From Syncephalis fuscata (taxonomy: Eukaryota > Zoopagomycota > Zoopagomycetes > Zoopagales > Piptocephalidaceae), in the NCBI GenBank assembly GCA_025786725.1, contig JAHLTZ010000003.1, forward strand, positions 868,001 to 932,000: DNA of 64,000 bases. The letters run 5' to 3'. The notes beneath the pieces are model-generated. The model saw only the letters and a program-made list of their open reading frames with translations, did not search any database and had not been told where the DNA came from. This document shows positions 32,443 through 46,348 of the stretch, one piece after another (position 1 is the first letter of the stretch; every line of letters begins with the position of its first letter). A program made the translations under genes and the position numbers.

Positions 32443-34752
32443 ATGGCTCGTCGGAAACAAAACAAGAAAAAGTCCAATTCCAATGGACGAGTTAAGAATC
32501 AAAAGACACCGTCTATACCTGTACCTGTACCTAGTACAGAACGAGAACAGGAACAGGAACATAGTGGCACAGTTAACGTATCTCCTATAACGAGTAATGC
32601 CGATTCATTAGGTCAAGTAGTAGTAAAAGAAACCTCCAACTATGATGATAGTCCATTAGTATCTAACGAGACAAGTCCATTATTATCAAGGCCTATAAGT
32701 ATATCCTCTACATCAGCTGCCACTGAAGCAACTGAAGTAGCACCACCACCATCAACTCCTCCTTCTCCTTCTCCTCCTCCAAAAGAGAGAGCTCTTTATC
32801 CAATCAATATGGTAGTCATTATAATGATGATGATGATGATGATGATGATCAATCTAATACAGCCCATCCATTATCGAATGAAACACATCGTCAAGGAACA
32901 CGACAAGAGAATGCACCACTCAAGTATAAACTAGTAGCACTTATTTGTAGTCTACTAATGGCCTGTAAGTTGTAATATAATTGGATATTTATTTATTAAT
33001 ACTACTATTCTGACTAGTTGGCAGTCACTTTGCTGCACATACACTAGGCACACTTAAAGGGAAGGTCAAAGAGGTAAGTGCCTGTTTTGTATACACGAAT
33101 ATTTATATTAATTAATTAATTAATTAATTAAATGTATTTAATAGGAATTACATATTAGTAATTCACAATATGGTGTGTTACAGTCATCTGTGGCTATTGT
33201 GAACACAGTATTGCCTATGGTGGCTGGTTTCTTTGTCGATACATTTGGTACACAAATTGGATCTGTATTAGCGACCAGTTTAATTGCTAGTGGTTATGTA
33301 CTCGCGGCCTTTTCTACCAATATAGCCTCATTTCCTATCATGGTTATTGGCTATGTACTCTATGGATTGGGTAGTGGATCAGTAACTGTAGTACAAGGCA
33401 CTATACTTAGTCACTGGTTCCGTGGTAAAGGTTTAGCCATTGCTATGGGCATGGAAATAGCCACCTCCCGTCTAGTAAGTGATATATATATATATATGTA
33501 TATGTATATGTATATGGATGTTTGTGTTAATTATAGTTGATATAGGCATCCTATCTATCTATGGCTACTGTAGTGTCGATTGCGCAATGGACAGGCTTCT
33601 ACGGTTGGGCATTCTGGGTAAATAGTATATAGATATAGACAACACTATAATTAATATACCATTTATTAGTTTGCCGCTTTACTCTGTGTATTGTCATGGA
33701 CGGTCAATTTAGGCTATGTCCTATTCATACGCTATTTACACGAAGAAGTAGGCGTGGAACGAGAACAGCTAGCCAAAAAGAAAGCCTTCCATCCCCGTAA
33801 TCTACTATACTTTCCTATTACCTTTTGGTGTATTATTGGTATGATATTTACGCTAGGTAGTTGTTGGACCATCTTCCTCCACTTTAACACGTAAGTAATA
33901 ACTACTGTCATATTATATGTATACTATGGGTAATTAATGGATATGATATAGAGAAATGGTTAAATTGAGATTTGGTCATAATGATGAAGCATCGGCCCGT
34001 ATTGCAGTACAGCTCAAATATTACCTATATTCTTTGCACCATTCCAAGGATATCTACACGACTTTTACGGTAGACGGGCCACCACCGGTAAGCTATAATA
34101 ATGATAGTATAATTTACATTCTAACACTATTGTAGCTATTGTATCTACTTTGCTGTTTATTGGTTCGATGTTACTATTTTTATGGTGGCCAGAACTATCA
34201 CCGATGGTTGGCATGTTAGTGTTTTCCATTTCATTAACCATTGGTCCAGTGGCTATATTTTCATCAGTGCCATTAGTGTTGGCCAGTACAGCAGTGGGTA
34301 CTGGATTAGGCGTATACAAATCGGTATTACATATGGGTGTGTCACTATTGGATATTGTGGCGGGTATTCTACAGGATAGAGCATCTCATCATAGTAATAC
34401 ACCACAACCAGTACATGATGAATATTCACCTGTATTGACCTTTTGTGCCATAATTGGCGGTATCGGCTTTTTATTTGCCCTTGGTGTATGGTGGACAGAT
34501 CCACAACATGTTCTACAGAAAGGTAGAAGCAATAGTGAAAATGAATCTATCTATTCGCCACCTAATCCACTAGAGACTGAATCACCGTCTGATGAGTCAC
34601 CACTACTACCATCCACTACATCTACACCCTCGTCTAGTTCTCCACTACCACCGGTTAAATGGTATAGTTGGATTGCTGTTACTCTACTAGTGATTGCTCT
34701 ATTATCTAGTTGGATATTATTTGTGCTTAAACTTATTCATCCTAAAGAATAA
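32443..34752 (+). CDS. Major facilitator superfamily transporter (MFSD1-like arrangement)
   Basis: Eight exons (32443-32736, 32790-32964, 33018-33073, 33145-33474, 33546-33617, 33670-33890, 33952-34087, 34136-34752) give about 633 residues. The first ~130 residues are cytosolic, polar and acidic, with a poly-Asp run and ETSPLL. About twelve transmembrane segments follow, with MFS hallmarks such as GFFVDTFGTQIG, YGLGSGSVTVVQGTIL, HWFRGKGLAIAMGME and FQGYLHDFYGRRATT, and a DESPLL motif and final helix at the C-terminus. The two acidic-dileucine-like motifs would fit sorting to a vacuole or lysosome. One base seems missing near 34005, between ASARIA and STAQILPIFF. Intron 1 (32737-32789) was chosen because it restores phase. 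The substrate is unknown. Confidence 0.8.
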
Positions 34753-34834
34753 ATACACTAAACTACGATGACTAGTTTATTCACTAATAACTATTTATTA
34801 TTATTGTTGTTGTTGTTGTTGTTGCTATTATTAT

Positions 34835-36925
34835 TTATTGCCATATGCCTAATGCGCCATAAACAGCAGATGGCCAATTAATCCATTCACGATGAATTTC
34901 ATCTAGACCATGACCTTTAAGTAGTGCTCTTAATGCGCGTTGATACTCCCAGCGTAGACCGGGCCAGAAGGACGACTCGGCGGATACAGCACAGTTATGA
35001 TCGAGTGCAAATGGATCCTCGACACAAAAGGCAGCAGGTTGTCGATTACGTCTCATACCGGCTGATCCATAAGCATTGCCCCATCCCTTAGCGGTACGGG
35101 ACACAAGTCCACCCAGTCTAGGTGATACGCAATGATCCTTGTGATTAAATACAAAGCCGTAAAATCGGAAGAATTCAATTAATAACTGGCCGGTACTTTG
35201 TCGATTCGGTGAGGGTGGTGGCACGCCGTCGTAAAAGTAAGTATCATAACCTTCAACAATGACACTCGGCAGTGTTTTATTACAAATAAGACAAGCACGT
35301 GTTGGATATGCTTTAGTAGATACAGTACCATTAGCAAAAGCAAGTGCTCCTTTATCGGTGGCACTAGATGCGCCATTATTGTTTTGCATCGATAGTTTTG
35401 CCAAAGCATTTGCTAGGTCTATGCCATCGCCTTCATTATAATCATAATCATACTCATGACCATTTCCATAGATATCAATACGACGCTGACGACTATTAGT
35501 AGTAGTAGTAGTAGTAGTAGATCCATTACAGCAAATAGATTGAAGTATTGGAATGACTTTGGCGCGTTGTAGAAAGGCCAGTAGCATAAGTGAATGAGTG
35601 TAGCTATTAATAGTGGCACCACCTTGTTCTGATGCATCTCCTATTTTACGTACTTTTGCCCATCGTTTAACAGCAAAGAATAGAGGTCGTACTCGTGGAT
35701 CAGCATCGGCATAGGCTTCAATTAAACGAGTTTTACGACGAGCAATCTGATTTGTAATAGTTAAATCACATTCCAAATGACTAGATATAAAAGTTAGAGA
35801 GTGTACGGATTTAACAGTTTTAAATTACAGCTACACTTACGCATGCGGATCAACAAACTTTACTAAAGGAACACGAGCCTTGCCAATAGCTACAACCTTA
35901 CGATATCCAGCTATCATGAATAGTATGATTAAATATTATTGTTGTTGTTGTTGTTGTTATAAACTGCTTACCTCGTCTTAATATATTTCCCAAGTTCTCA
36001 ATATGTTGTTTAATTAGTCTCCGTTGCGATTGTTGTTCGTAATTTTCCATAATTGCATTAATGACATCACATTCGAGATTAAGATCTAGATCGCCATTTT
36101 TAGACGCTAATCCATTGTTCGAGGATCTAGTTTGTTTAAATAAATAGATGTTGGTACAGCAAAGCTATTACTTTACCCAAATAGAACCACTTTACAGTCA
36201 CTGTACACGTTGTACTGAGAAACATGTCGTTGAATCTGTGCTGCTACTTGTCGTCGCAGATTGACTTCTTCTCTATCTAATCTTGTTGACTATCAACCAT
36301 ATGTTATTAATCGATTTGGTACTGTCTAGTTGTTGTTACGGTTGGCTACCTTCCAGTGTTCATCGATGCTTTGAGTAAGCCGGCTGTTTATTGTGGCAGT
36401 CAATGGCTTTACTTTGGCCAGTTCTTGAGACTGAGCTCGAGTCAATGGTGGATAATCGATAATATCCGCAATATGGGCTAGAATGAACATAATGGTATTA
36501 AATTGTATAGGTTAGAATTTGCTAATAAATCTATATTAAACACTTACCAAGGCTATTTTGCTCTCGTTTCCAGTGCTCCTCTTCTTCGGGAGTAATAGGA
36601 TCAGTTGTCATCAGCTCTATGTTAGTTGGGACCGTTCCGCCAAAACTCGCACCATATTCTTCCCTTGAAAAGTAGAGTAAAAAGTGTACTCTGCCTAACG
36701 AGGTTCTAGTGAGAACAATCAAGTCGGGAGTGTCTAGAACCATTCCTTCTTCGTCTTCAAGATACATAAGAAGATCTAGAATTGGTGACTTGAAATCTTC
36801 ACATTCCAACAAATATTCTTTAACAGCATGAGCTGCCTTTAAATCTCTTTCGGCCCTTATTGCTCTGCTACGCCACTGTCTAGTGCAATAATAACTTCTT
36901 GCGGTTTGGGAAATCGTGGTGGCAT
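34835..36925 (-). CDS. Cid1-type non-canonical poly(A)/terminal uridylyl transferase
   Basis: Six exons (36925-36548, 36477-36350, 36289-36177, 36126-35972, 35910-35841, 35780-34835) give about 596 residues. The nucleotidyltransferase core has FGSSNNGLASKNGDLDLNLE, supplying the G-S and D-x-D metal ligands, and the third acid in HLECDLTITN. The central and PAP-associated regions follow: RPLFFAVKRWAKVRKI, INSYTHSLMLLAFLQ and STGQLLIEFFRFYGFVFNH. Enzymes of this class add U or A to RNA 3' ends in decay or silencing. A poly-Thr stretch and an acidic insert split the central domain. Near 36860 one base appears to be missing between SGVAEQ and RAERDLKAAH, so the N-terminal frame is uncertain. Nothing shows whether the preferred nucleotide is U or A. 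Confidence 0.85.
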
Positions 36926-38712
36926 TTTACAAAACAAAAGAAAAGTGCTAAAGGCCGTGACGCGTACAGCAGCAAGTTTAAATAGTACTGTGTAACGCCG
37001 TATGAATAAAGAACAGCGTGTTTAGATTAAACGGAAGTTAAACTAGGATGTGGACCATGTAATTATTTCTCATTCCTACCTACTAATTTAAGTGAGTGGT
37101 CAAAGCTCAAAAATATTTTGTAGATAGATTTTAAATGGCTTTCATTATCGGTTTATTAGTCATGTTAATATCAATTCAAAGCTATAATATAATTTATGTA
37201 AATGGTTAATTCAAAGTACAAGGTCAATGCACCGGTGTTACTATCGCTTCAGTGTTCAGCACCGTTTAAAGTGTATGCAGACATTAAGGATTAAATTATT
37301 GGTAAAAATAACACAAAGATATGATGGTACATTGTCGTTATCTCCATAAAACCGATACAGTCATTACATCATGTAATCAAATTATTTAATAACACAATAA
37401 AACTAGTACATAGATTTCTATATATACATTGGAACATCAAAGCTAGTATATAATTAGTGTAAATGCTGAACCCATTAAAGTAAAGCCACATTAATGGATT
37501 GCCATTATTTCTGTATAATTAATAAATTCGATTTGCGTCAAGTAGTCAAATCGTATAACAACACACTACAATCAATAGACGCGTTTCTGCCATATGTGTA
37601 CTAGATGATGATATTGTTGCATGATCTTGGTTGCATGCTGCCACATCATCGATATATCGGTATATACATTTTTTAAGTCATCACGTGTATGTACTTAGTA
37701 AATACATGGCATGTCAATGACATACTTTATACAATACAGCATAACTATATATTTAAATAGATCGTACAATATACGTAATTAATTAGCTGTATCATCAACA
37801 CGCTTTATTTTCTGCCAAATACTCATCATTCACCACTTTATTCTAACACGCTCAATTGTCTATCCCACTTGTTTATTTTAACAATTCAATATCGCCATAA
37901 AGCTTTCTATTGCCGTTGTTTGCATCAGCATCGTAATATTGTGGCCAATACAGCCATGGTAAATTCTATGCCAGCTCAAACTTGTATTTATACGTTGTAA
38001 TTTAAATATGCAAATTGGTATTTTTTTACTAAAAGTATGATTCATTAAAAACGGTATTGACCGAAAAATTGAAATTTTGCATCATTGTTCCAATACTCAC
38101 TGCACGCCGCTATACACATGATAAACAGCATAAATATTATTTGTTTAATTGTCTAAATCAAATAAATCAGGTCAAGGTAGATTTAACATAAACAGCAAAT
38201 TATTTAACATTACATACAAATAAACCAAAAATACGCTTATTATGTTCATGAAGTTGTTAATGATCGAATGATAACGGTAATTTACAAAAAAAGGTAATAT
38301 TAAAGCAATGCAATGCAAGGAAGTAATGTAAAAACTGTTTATACTTAAACTAGTAGCCATTTAACTACTAACACACCTAGGTAGCATATATAGTGTGTAA
38401 AATTATGTGCAATGGATATATGCCATCAAGTGTAATGATGTAGATTGTGAGCTGTGTACTCTGCCGATCAGTATTTATAAAAACGCAAGCTAAACAATAA
38501 GTATATTAAAGAGCAATGTCACTTGACACAAAAACTACTTATTAACGTGGAATGTATTTTCAGTACTAACGAGTATAACAAAAAATTAATTAAAATATAC
38601 TAAAGGCTATTTTATCACCAAAAATAAATCATTATCATAGAATATGTTCAACAATAAAGTTTATTACTTTTGCATTCAAAATGCAAGTTCCTAAAATATT
38701 AATATATTATTA
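36926..38712. other. AT-rich intergenic region with a possible gene relic
   Basis: About 1.8 kb. Near 37896-37962 a plus-strand frame reads IKLSIAVVCISIVILWPIQ, like a signal peptide, but its first codon is ATA instead of ATG and it stops after about 23 codons. Nothing else is supported. Confidence 0.4.
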
Positions 38713-39745
38713 TTATTGCCAATTGCGCTGTATCATTTGATGCACGCTTTGGGCAAACATTTTGTGTATCACCGTTGTTGGGTGATGTCCGTCATGATAG
38801 AAATAAAGTTTTTCGTCGGCGCACGCCACACGCTTGGCCATATCGATGCAGCCATCGACCGTGTTGGTAATGCCGTACTGGGCAGCATTAGCACGAATAT
38901 TCGTCTCGAATTGTCGGTAATCGACGACCATTGTATGGACAGTTGGATTCTTCACCAAGAATGCTTCAAGGGCAGTCTTCATCTGCTGGTCATGGTAGAC
39001 CAATAGCCGCTCAATAGGCTTGTAACAAACGCGGGGAATTCATGGCCGACGGGTGTAGCGGCAAACGATGGGATATTTGGCAGCAAGAAGTGGTTTGCAC
39101 CCGCTTGGTCATGCAGCAATTGCATATCTGTAATTGTGTTTTCTACAATTTTATCGACTGTCGCCGCACTAAGCGGCTTACGCTGTTCAATAGCCGAGGA
39201 GATATCGATACCGCCCGCCCAAATAACATAAAGAGTGCGATCAGGATTGGTTGCTTTGGCCGCCTTGACCTTAGGAAGATAGTACTAGATACAAGCGACA
39301 AGATTAAATAAATATGTTAATACTACGTAGATCCACTGCCCATCACAAAATTGTAATTTGCTGCTATTCCATGTACAACTTACCTGAGCAATCTGCTGTT
39401 TGACACCAGGTGCAGCAAATACACCATTCCATCGGCCACTTGTGCCCTGGATAAAATCACTATCGAAGTACCGCCAGCAAAGGATAAGTTATCAAGCTCG
39501 GTATTTGAAAGTTGCTGCAACCATTCAATCCAAATGGGACCGTTGGTGAATCGGCCGCGGTAGTAAATGCTTTGGTCTGGCCAGCGCTGCTTCGATAAAG
39601 CAAAGAGATTACCAGTATCCGTCATGCTGTCGCCAAATGCAACAATACGATCAAACGGAATGTTTGAGGCTGCATCGGCTGTTCCAAGGGATACATTTAA
39701 TCCGCAGACCAGCAATAAAGCTGCTAATGGATAGGAGAAAATCAT
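38713..39745 (-). CDS. GDSL (SGNH) family hydrolase 1, block III Asn replaced, two one-base slips
   Basis: Two exons (39745-39384 and 39284-38713) give about 311 residues. Residues 1-26 are a signal peptide (MIFSYPLAALLLVCGLNVS). Block I is VAFGDSMTDTGNLF with the nucleophile Ser. Block II is LSFAGGTS. Block III reads VIWAGGIDIS, with Ile where SGNH enzymes have the oxyanion Asn (GGND). Block V is YHDGHHPTTVIH with the Asp-His pair. One base seems missing near 39460 (between FAGGTS and DSDFIQG) and one near 39008. Both are needed for phase to match the paralogs. The enzyme would be a secreted esterase or lipase if active. The changed Asn and two slips make decay possible. The stop-side gene order is the same as in GDSL 2 and 3. 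Confidence 0.82.
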
Positions 39746-39963
39746 GGTGCAAATACGCGTGAAATTAATTTCAAACCCGACGTTTACTTCTTATGCAAAT
39801 GCTATTTGTAGGTGTATTTGTATATTTTTATTGTGTATAATAACCGTCATGGCAACCGGGGTAATCGTCATTGTAAATAAACAGTAATAACCTATGGTAA
39901 CGGACACCTTATTAGAAACTAGAAACAATAATAAATGTTTATTTATATTTTCAAAAAGGAAGA

Positions 39964-40982
39964 CTAAAGCAATGGATGTTGTTGCAACCATGCCTGGACA
40001 CTGCGAGCAAATGCATAATGAACCGGTCCCGAGAAATGGCTATCATCGTAGTAATAGTGTTGGTTCGGATTATCACACCGAGTGTTGTTAGCGATACTAA
40101 TACACGCTTGGGTAACATCGGCCAAGTTTAGCTGACTAGGATTTTGGCGAACCGACGTTTCAAACTGTCGATAATCAAGTATGGCAGCGTGTATTTGCGT
40201 ATTTCTTATCAAATACTGATCCAGTGTATTTCTCAACAACGTATCATGCATCGATAGTAGATCATTCAGCAGTGTGGCTGTAGTGCTAGGCACCTGTTGA
40301 GCCATAGGTGAATCGGCGAACGATGGTCCAGTAATCAGTAGAAAACGACGGGCACCCCGTTGCTCCACAAGTATTTTTAGGCTATCCATAACATTGGTAA
40401 TAACTTGTTCGACCAATGGCTGATTCAATGTCATATTTGCTTGCATTGCCTTAATGTAATCTTCCCGACCGGCCCATATTACAAATAATGTATGCTGGTA
40501 CTCACGATCGACTTCATCTTTGTCTTCTGGTTGTTGAAAATAATGCTATAAATATACACAACATCAATTATTAATTTATCTATTTATTAAACAAATATGC
40601 TACTACTACTAATTACCTCGGTTATTTGCTGTTTCACACCAGGCACAAGATACAATTGACTAGAATCTAAACCACTTGTACCTTGTAAAAATTTACTATC
40701 TGTAGTTGCACCACCATAGGCCCAATTGGTAAGTGTAGAATTGTTGTATAACCGTTGAAGCCATTCAATCCATGTCATACTATTGGTAAAACGGCCTTTA
40801 AAATAAAAGTCTGGACTAGGCCATGTATCATTCGACATGGCAAATACATTGCCATTATCACTTAATCCATCACCAAACACTACAAAATGTTCAATTGGCA
40901 CTTCTTTGGCCGTTGGTAGGGCTTTTAAGCCGGTGGCCAATGCCGCAAGACATATGATTTGCAAGTAATATGAATACAACAT
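39964..40982 (-). CDS. GDSL-family pseudoenzyme (Ser nucleophile and block III Asn both replaced)
   Basis: Two exons (40982-40617 and 40545-39964) in perfect phase give 315 residues with no frame damage. The signal peptide is MLYSYYLQIICLAALATG. Block I reads VVFGDGLSDNGNVF, with Gly replacing the catalytic Ser. Block II is NWAYGGATT. Block III reads VIWAGREDY in place of AGGND. Block V, YYDDSHFSG, keeps Asp and His. The fold should be intact but the canonical SGNH mechanism cannot work. The open frame and preserved splice sites suggest a retained non-catalytic role (binding or decoy) or very recent loss. The single exon boundary is in the same place as in GDSL 1 and 3, so these are tandem duplicates. 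Confidence 0.85.
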
Positions 40983-41243
40983 GGTAAATTGTGTATGAGT
41001 GTAGATATGTGGCAGTAGCAAACTACGAGATATGATTATTAACAACACCAGAAATAGCACAAAGAAAAAACAATGGTTGTGAACGTAACTAGTGATCTGG
41101 CTAAACATATATAAAACTATTTTTTGAAACATTAAGTAACATCATGACGATATATGTGGGAGCTAGTTCATTTACTTCCGACAAAGAAAAGAAAAGCCCA
41201 CAGGACTCAAATCTTTTAATAACTATAATCTGGCTCGGAGTTT

Positions 41244-42244
41244 CTATTGCGTATTTAGCCAGTCGACAATGCTGCGCGCCAATAAGCGATGAACGGCTGT
41301 GGAAGGATGGGTGCCATCGTAGTAGTAGTAGTTGTCCTCGGTGTTGCACTTGTTCCAAGTAAAGACGTTAAGGCAGCCAGAATCAGAGTTAGATATATTG
41401 AAGACCGATGGATGGTTCTGGATATTGGCTTCAAACTGGCGGTAGTCAAGTAATGAGGCGTGCACGTTTGGATTCTTCTCCTCGAATTGGACCAGCGCCT
41501 CGCGCAAAACAGAATCGTGGTGCGGCAAGCGCTGCTCAAGCGAGCGCGAAAAGAATGATGGCAGCATCTTGGCTACAGGCGAGGCCGAATACGATGGCAC
41601 GTTAAGCAACAAGAAGCGCGAGGCACCAACGCGATCGTGCATGATTTGCATAGTATCGATTAGATTTCGGACGACACGGTGAACGAAATCCTCATCGACC
41701 GAGAAGCGCAACTCAGTAGCACGCATATAATCGACACCACCAAACCAAATGGCATGGAGGGTATTCTTCTGTGGCGCTACTTGCGTCTTACTATAATTTG
41801 GAATATAATACTAAATCATAAACACAGTCGTTTAAATACAACAGTTATTAAATATGTAAATATACATGTATGGCTAGTAATAGTAATAGCTTACATCTTC
41901 AACCTGTTGTTTAAATCCAGGCGCTTTGACCGAGTTTGGCCAAGCACCCGTCACACCTTGAATGAAAGTACTATCGCTTGAAGCGCCAGAAAATGCCCAA
42001 TTGGTCAATGTTGAATTGGTATATTGCTGGAGCCATTCGACCCAAACGGGACCGTTACTGAACCGACCTGGATAATAATAGCGACTATCCGGGAACATTC
42101 GACCAGATAATGCATAGAGGTTGCCGGTATCGGTCAAACTATCGCCATAAGCAACAATTTGCTTGACGGGTGGCATTTGAGCCTGAACAAGTGTCGTCGA
42201 GCTTACCGCCAACTAAGAATAAGTGCTGATACCAATTTGTACAT
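41244..42244 (-). CDS. GDSL (SGNH) family hydrolase 3, block III Asn replaced by Val
   Basis: Two exons (42244-41895 and 41810-41244) give about 305 residues. The signal peptide MYKLVSALILS/LAVSSTTLVQA is split between frames by one missing base near 42210; joining them gives an excellent secretion signal. Block I is VAYGDSLTDTGNLY with the Ser nucleophile. Block II is NWAFSGASS. Block III reads IWFGGVDYM instead of GGND. Block V is YYDGTHPSTAVH. It is likely secreted. The loss of the oxyanion Asn is shared, with different replacements, by the two downstream paralogs. Confidence 0.83.
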
Positions 42245-42710
42245 GGTGCCTATCTAATATCACCGATTCTACTGTAATATAGTGTGTATAAAAAGTACTG
42301 TGTAATGTTAAAGAACAGACAACGACAATATGCAATTAAACCACCGAGTATGGATTTTAATTGCTTTTTGTAGAGATATTTATGCAACTATGATGCTGTC
42401 AATAGCAACGGATCAACAGCAAGGTAACTAAAGATGGTATTGTTATTTTTTATTGTTTTTATTATTACTGCAGTACACCTTGTTAAAGAGATCAGCAGTG
42501 GAGTTAAGGAGTTACGTAATCGCCATGGAAACCATATTATTATGTGCCAAATGGTACTTTATTCTTTAATAGACTCATAGACACATAAAATAAAATACAA
42601 GCGTTAAATCAACTACTGTTACTCGACTAATCGACTGATGGTTCGAGTGCCTCGTTGCTTTCACGTCCATTGTCTTGTTCTGTGGTATCCACCGCTTTGA
42701 GCCCATATCT
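42245..42710. other. Region between GDSL 3 and the SIW14-type phosphatase
   Basis: Promoter side of GDSL 3 and 3' side of the phosphatase gene. After the phosphatase TGA, the same frame stays open for 27 more codons (to about 42630). Confidence 0.5.
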
Positions 42711-43863
<1,153 letters not shown>

Positions 43864-44193
43864 CAAAAGAAACGTATTGAAACCAAAAAAGATACAAGCG
43901 ATGAGGATACAAGCAAATAGAATATGCCATCACAATATAATCTATACCACCACAATTCATTAAATCCCCTTTAATACACTTTTAGACTTATTACAGTCTA
44001 TACAACAGATATTAGTTAATAATAAAAAAATAAAAATTAATTGCCCGCTTTCTGTGACTTTTACTGCGATCCCTCATATACATTGCTTTACTGGCTCTAT
44101 TGCAATTTGCTCTTTGCCGTTACAGCTACAAATATCGTGTCTATTCAGAGAATATTTATTTTCAAGCTGTTTTCACTTTTATTCAAACGAGCA
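43864..44193. promoter_or_regulatory. Divergent promoter region between SIW14-type phosphatase and Dus1
   Basis: About 330 bp separate the two start codons. The Dus1 side is pyrimidine-rich. No specific operator is recognised. Confidence 0.45.
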
Positions 44194-46258
44194 ATGGCAT
44201 CGAGCGCAACCAGCACTAGTGCTAGTGCTAGCATTCAAGCCACTACAGCTGTTGCTGCCGAAACCGCGGCTGTTGCTCCTCGGCAGAAACTAACTGGCTA
44301 TGAATTTTGGCGCAAGACACTAGGCGGTGCACGCTACATTGCTGCACCTATGGTTGATCAGTCTGAATTAGCCTTCCGTCATCTTAATCGGCGCTATGGT
44401 GCCGAGTTGTGCTATACACCAATGTTCCATGCACGACTATTTGGCGAAAAGAAAGGCTACCGTGACGAGCAATGGCAGACCAACGAGGCAGATCGTCCCT
44501 TAATTGTTCAGGTAATTTATTAAATGTTTTAATATCAAATAACTTATGATAATCTAGTTTTGTGGTAACAAACCAGATGAGTTATTGAGTGCTGCATTGT
44601 TAGTGCAGGATCAATGTGATGCTGTTGATCTAAACTTGGGATGTCCACAGCATATTGCTCGTAGAGGTCGATATGGATCATATTTACAGGATGAATGGAA
44701 ATTACTTGAATCTATTGGTAGGTTTGAGCAATAATAATATATGGAGCAATACGATTTATTAATGTGTTATTTAATTTTATAAATTGTATAGTCAAATTAT
44801 TGCATGAAAAATTATCAGTGCCAATTACATGCAAAATTCGTGTTTTCCCAGATCCAGAACGTACTGTTGCCTATGCTAAAATGCTGGAAAAGGCTGGATG
44901 TCAGGTATGATGAAATTACAATACACTGGGAAAGTACTTAGCATATATTTAGCTACTGACAGTTCATGGACGAACACGCGATATGAAAGGTCACAAAACA
45001 GGACTGGCCGATTGGGCGCAAATTCGACGTGTAAAGTGTGTTTAAAAATGTTTAGCATTACTGCAACTAATTATGTGAATTAGAGAAGCTGTTAATATCC
45101 CTGTGTTTGCCAATGGCAATATTTTACGATATGAAGATGTTGATGCTTGTTTAAAAGCCACTGGTGCCGATGGTGTCATGTCAGCTGGTAAGGATTATCT
45201 ACATGTGCACTTTAGCACATTCATCTAACATTGGTATGTATGTATGTATGTATATATATAGAAGGATTGCTGTATAATCCAGCGCTGTTTTCTGGTAAAC
45301 AACATCGTGTTTGGGAGATGACACAGGAATACCTGGACGTTTGTCGTGAAATACCCACTAAACTGAGTTTTATCCGTGCTCATTTATTTAAAATACTTCG
45401 ACCATGGTAGGTGCATTATGTGACGCAATGTTATTAGCTCATTGTGAATTTATTTAACTATAATAGTTTGAACGATCATGTGGATTTACGTGAAAAATTG
45501 GCAAACTCCAGATCAGTGGATGACTTGATGGACATGAACAACGAACTAAAGGAAAGATTACTAAAGGTATGTTATATTACATTGACAAAGATTTACTGTT
45601 TAATACTATTATTATACTATTGATAGGAGGAAAGTGAAAAGGCAAAAGAATTTGAGAATAACAAAGTCAATGCTGATACTGGCTTACCAAATTATCCACC
45701 ATGGCTTTGTCAACCTTATGTGCGACCACCATTAGTGGTGAACAAGAGGAAGCTAGAACAAGCAGCAAAAGAATTGAAAGAGGCTACAGGTCAAGCATCA
45801 GAATCTGCCGATTTATCCATCAAAGTTGTTATAGCAAATAACGAAGAGGTGTGTGCTACAGCTGCCCCAGCGGCAGAAGAAGCTACGCCAGTGCTAGACA
45901 ATTTATCAAAGCGCCCACATACACCAACAGAGGAGAGTAGCTCAATAAAGTTGACGAAAAAAGGTAATACTTACTTTTAAAAAATGCACAAAATACACTT
46001 TAACATTTGGTCAATAGCTCGTGCTATAAAAGAAGGCCGCGATACTCCTAATTTATGCCAGTTTTGCAAAAATATTGCTTCATTAAAATGCACTATGCAA
46101 GCTTGTCGCAGTTGTTGCGTACTAAAGATACTTCCGCGGACTGTCAACAACACCGACGAACAAACAACCAACGAGTTGCTGCACCGGTTGCAATAGTTGA
46201 TGAAGAGTCCCCGGCAGAAGCAAAGGAAGTAAACTCCACAAGATGTTTAATATCGTAG
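44194..46258 (+). CDS. DUS1: tRNA-dihydrouridine(16/17) synthase Dus1 type
   Basis: Nine exons (44194-44511, 44558-44717, 44792-44904, 44953-45035, 45084-45187, 45262-45406, 45467-45566, 45627-45963, 46018-46258) give about 533 residues. FMN-barrel motifs appear in order: [39 protein letters not shown] with the catalytic Cys, [29 protein letters not shown] and IPVFANGNI. The enzyme reduces uridines in the tRNA D-loop using FMN and NADPH. The C-terminal extension has a Cys-rich motif, [12 protein letters not shown] followed by CRSCC and C-x2-H, probably zinc-binding. One base seems missing near 46120, because the frame with [11 protein letters not shown] continues the motif. Upstream Met codons at 44041 are in a different, leader-like context; I chose the ATG at 44194. 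Confidence 0.92.
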
Positions 46259-46348
46259 ATGACAGTTTAATAAAGCTTTGTTAATCTAGCATTATGTTGA
46301 ATAATATTTTATTACAATCTATAGTGTAGAAAACAACAAAATAGATGT

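Noticed and set aside
32737-32789. Frameshift in the N-terminus of the MFS gene
   Set aside because: A 53-nt GT-AG intron with a pyrimidine-rich 3' end restores phase exactly, so no slip is needed there.
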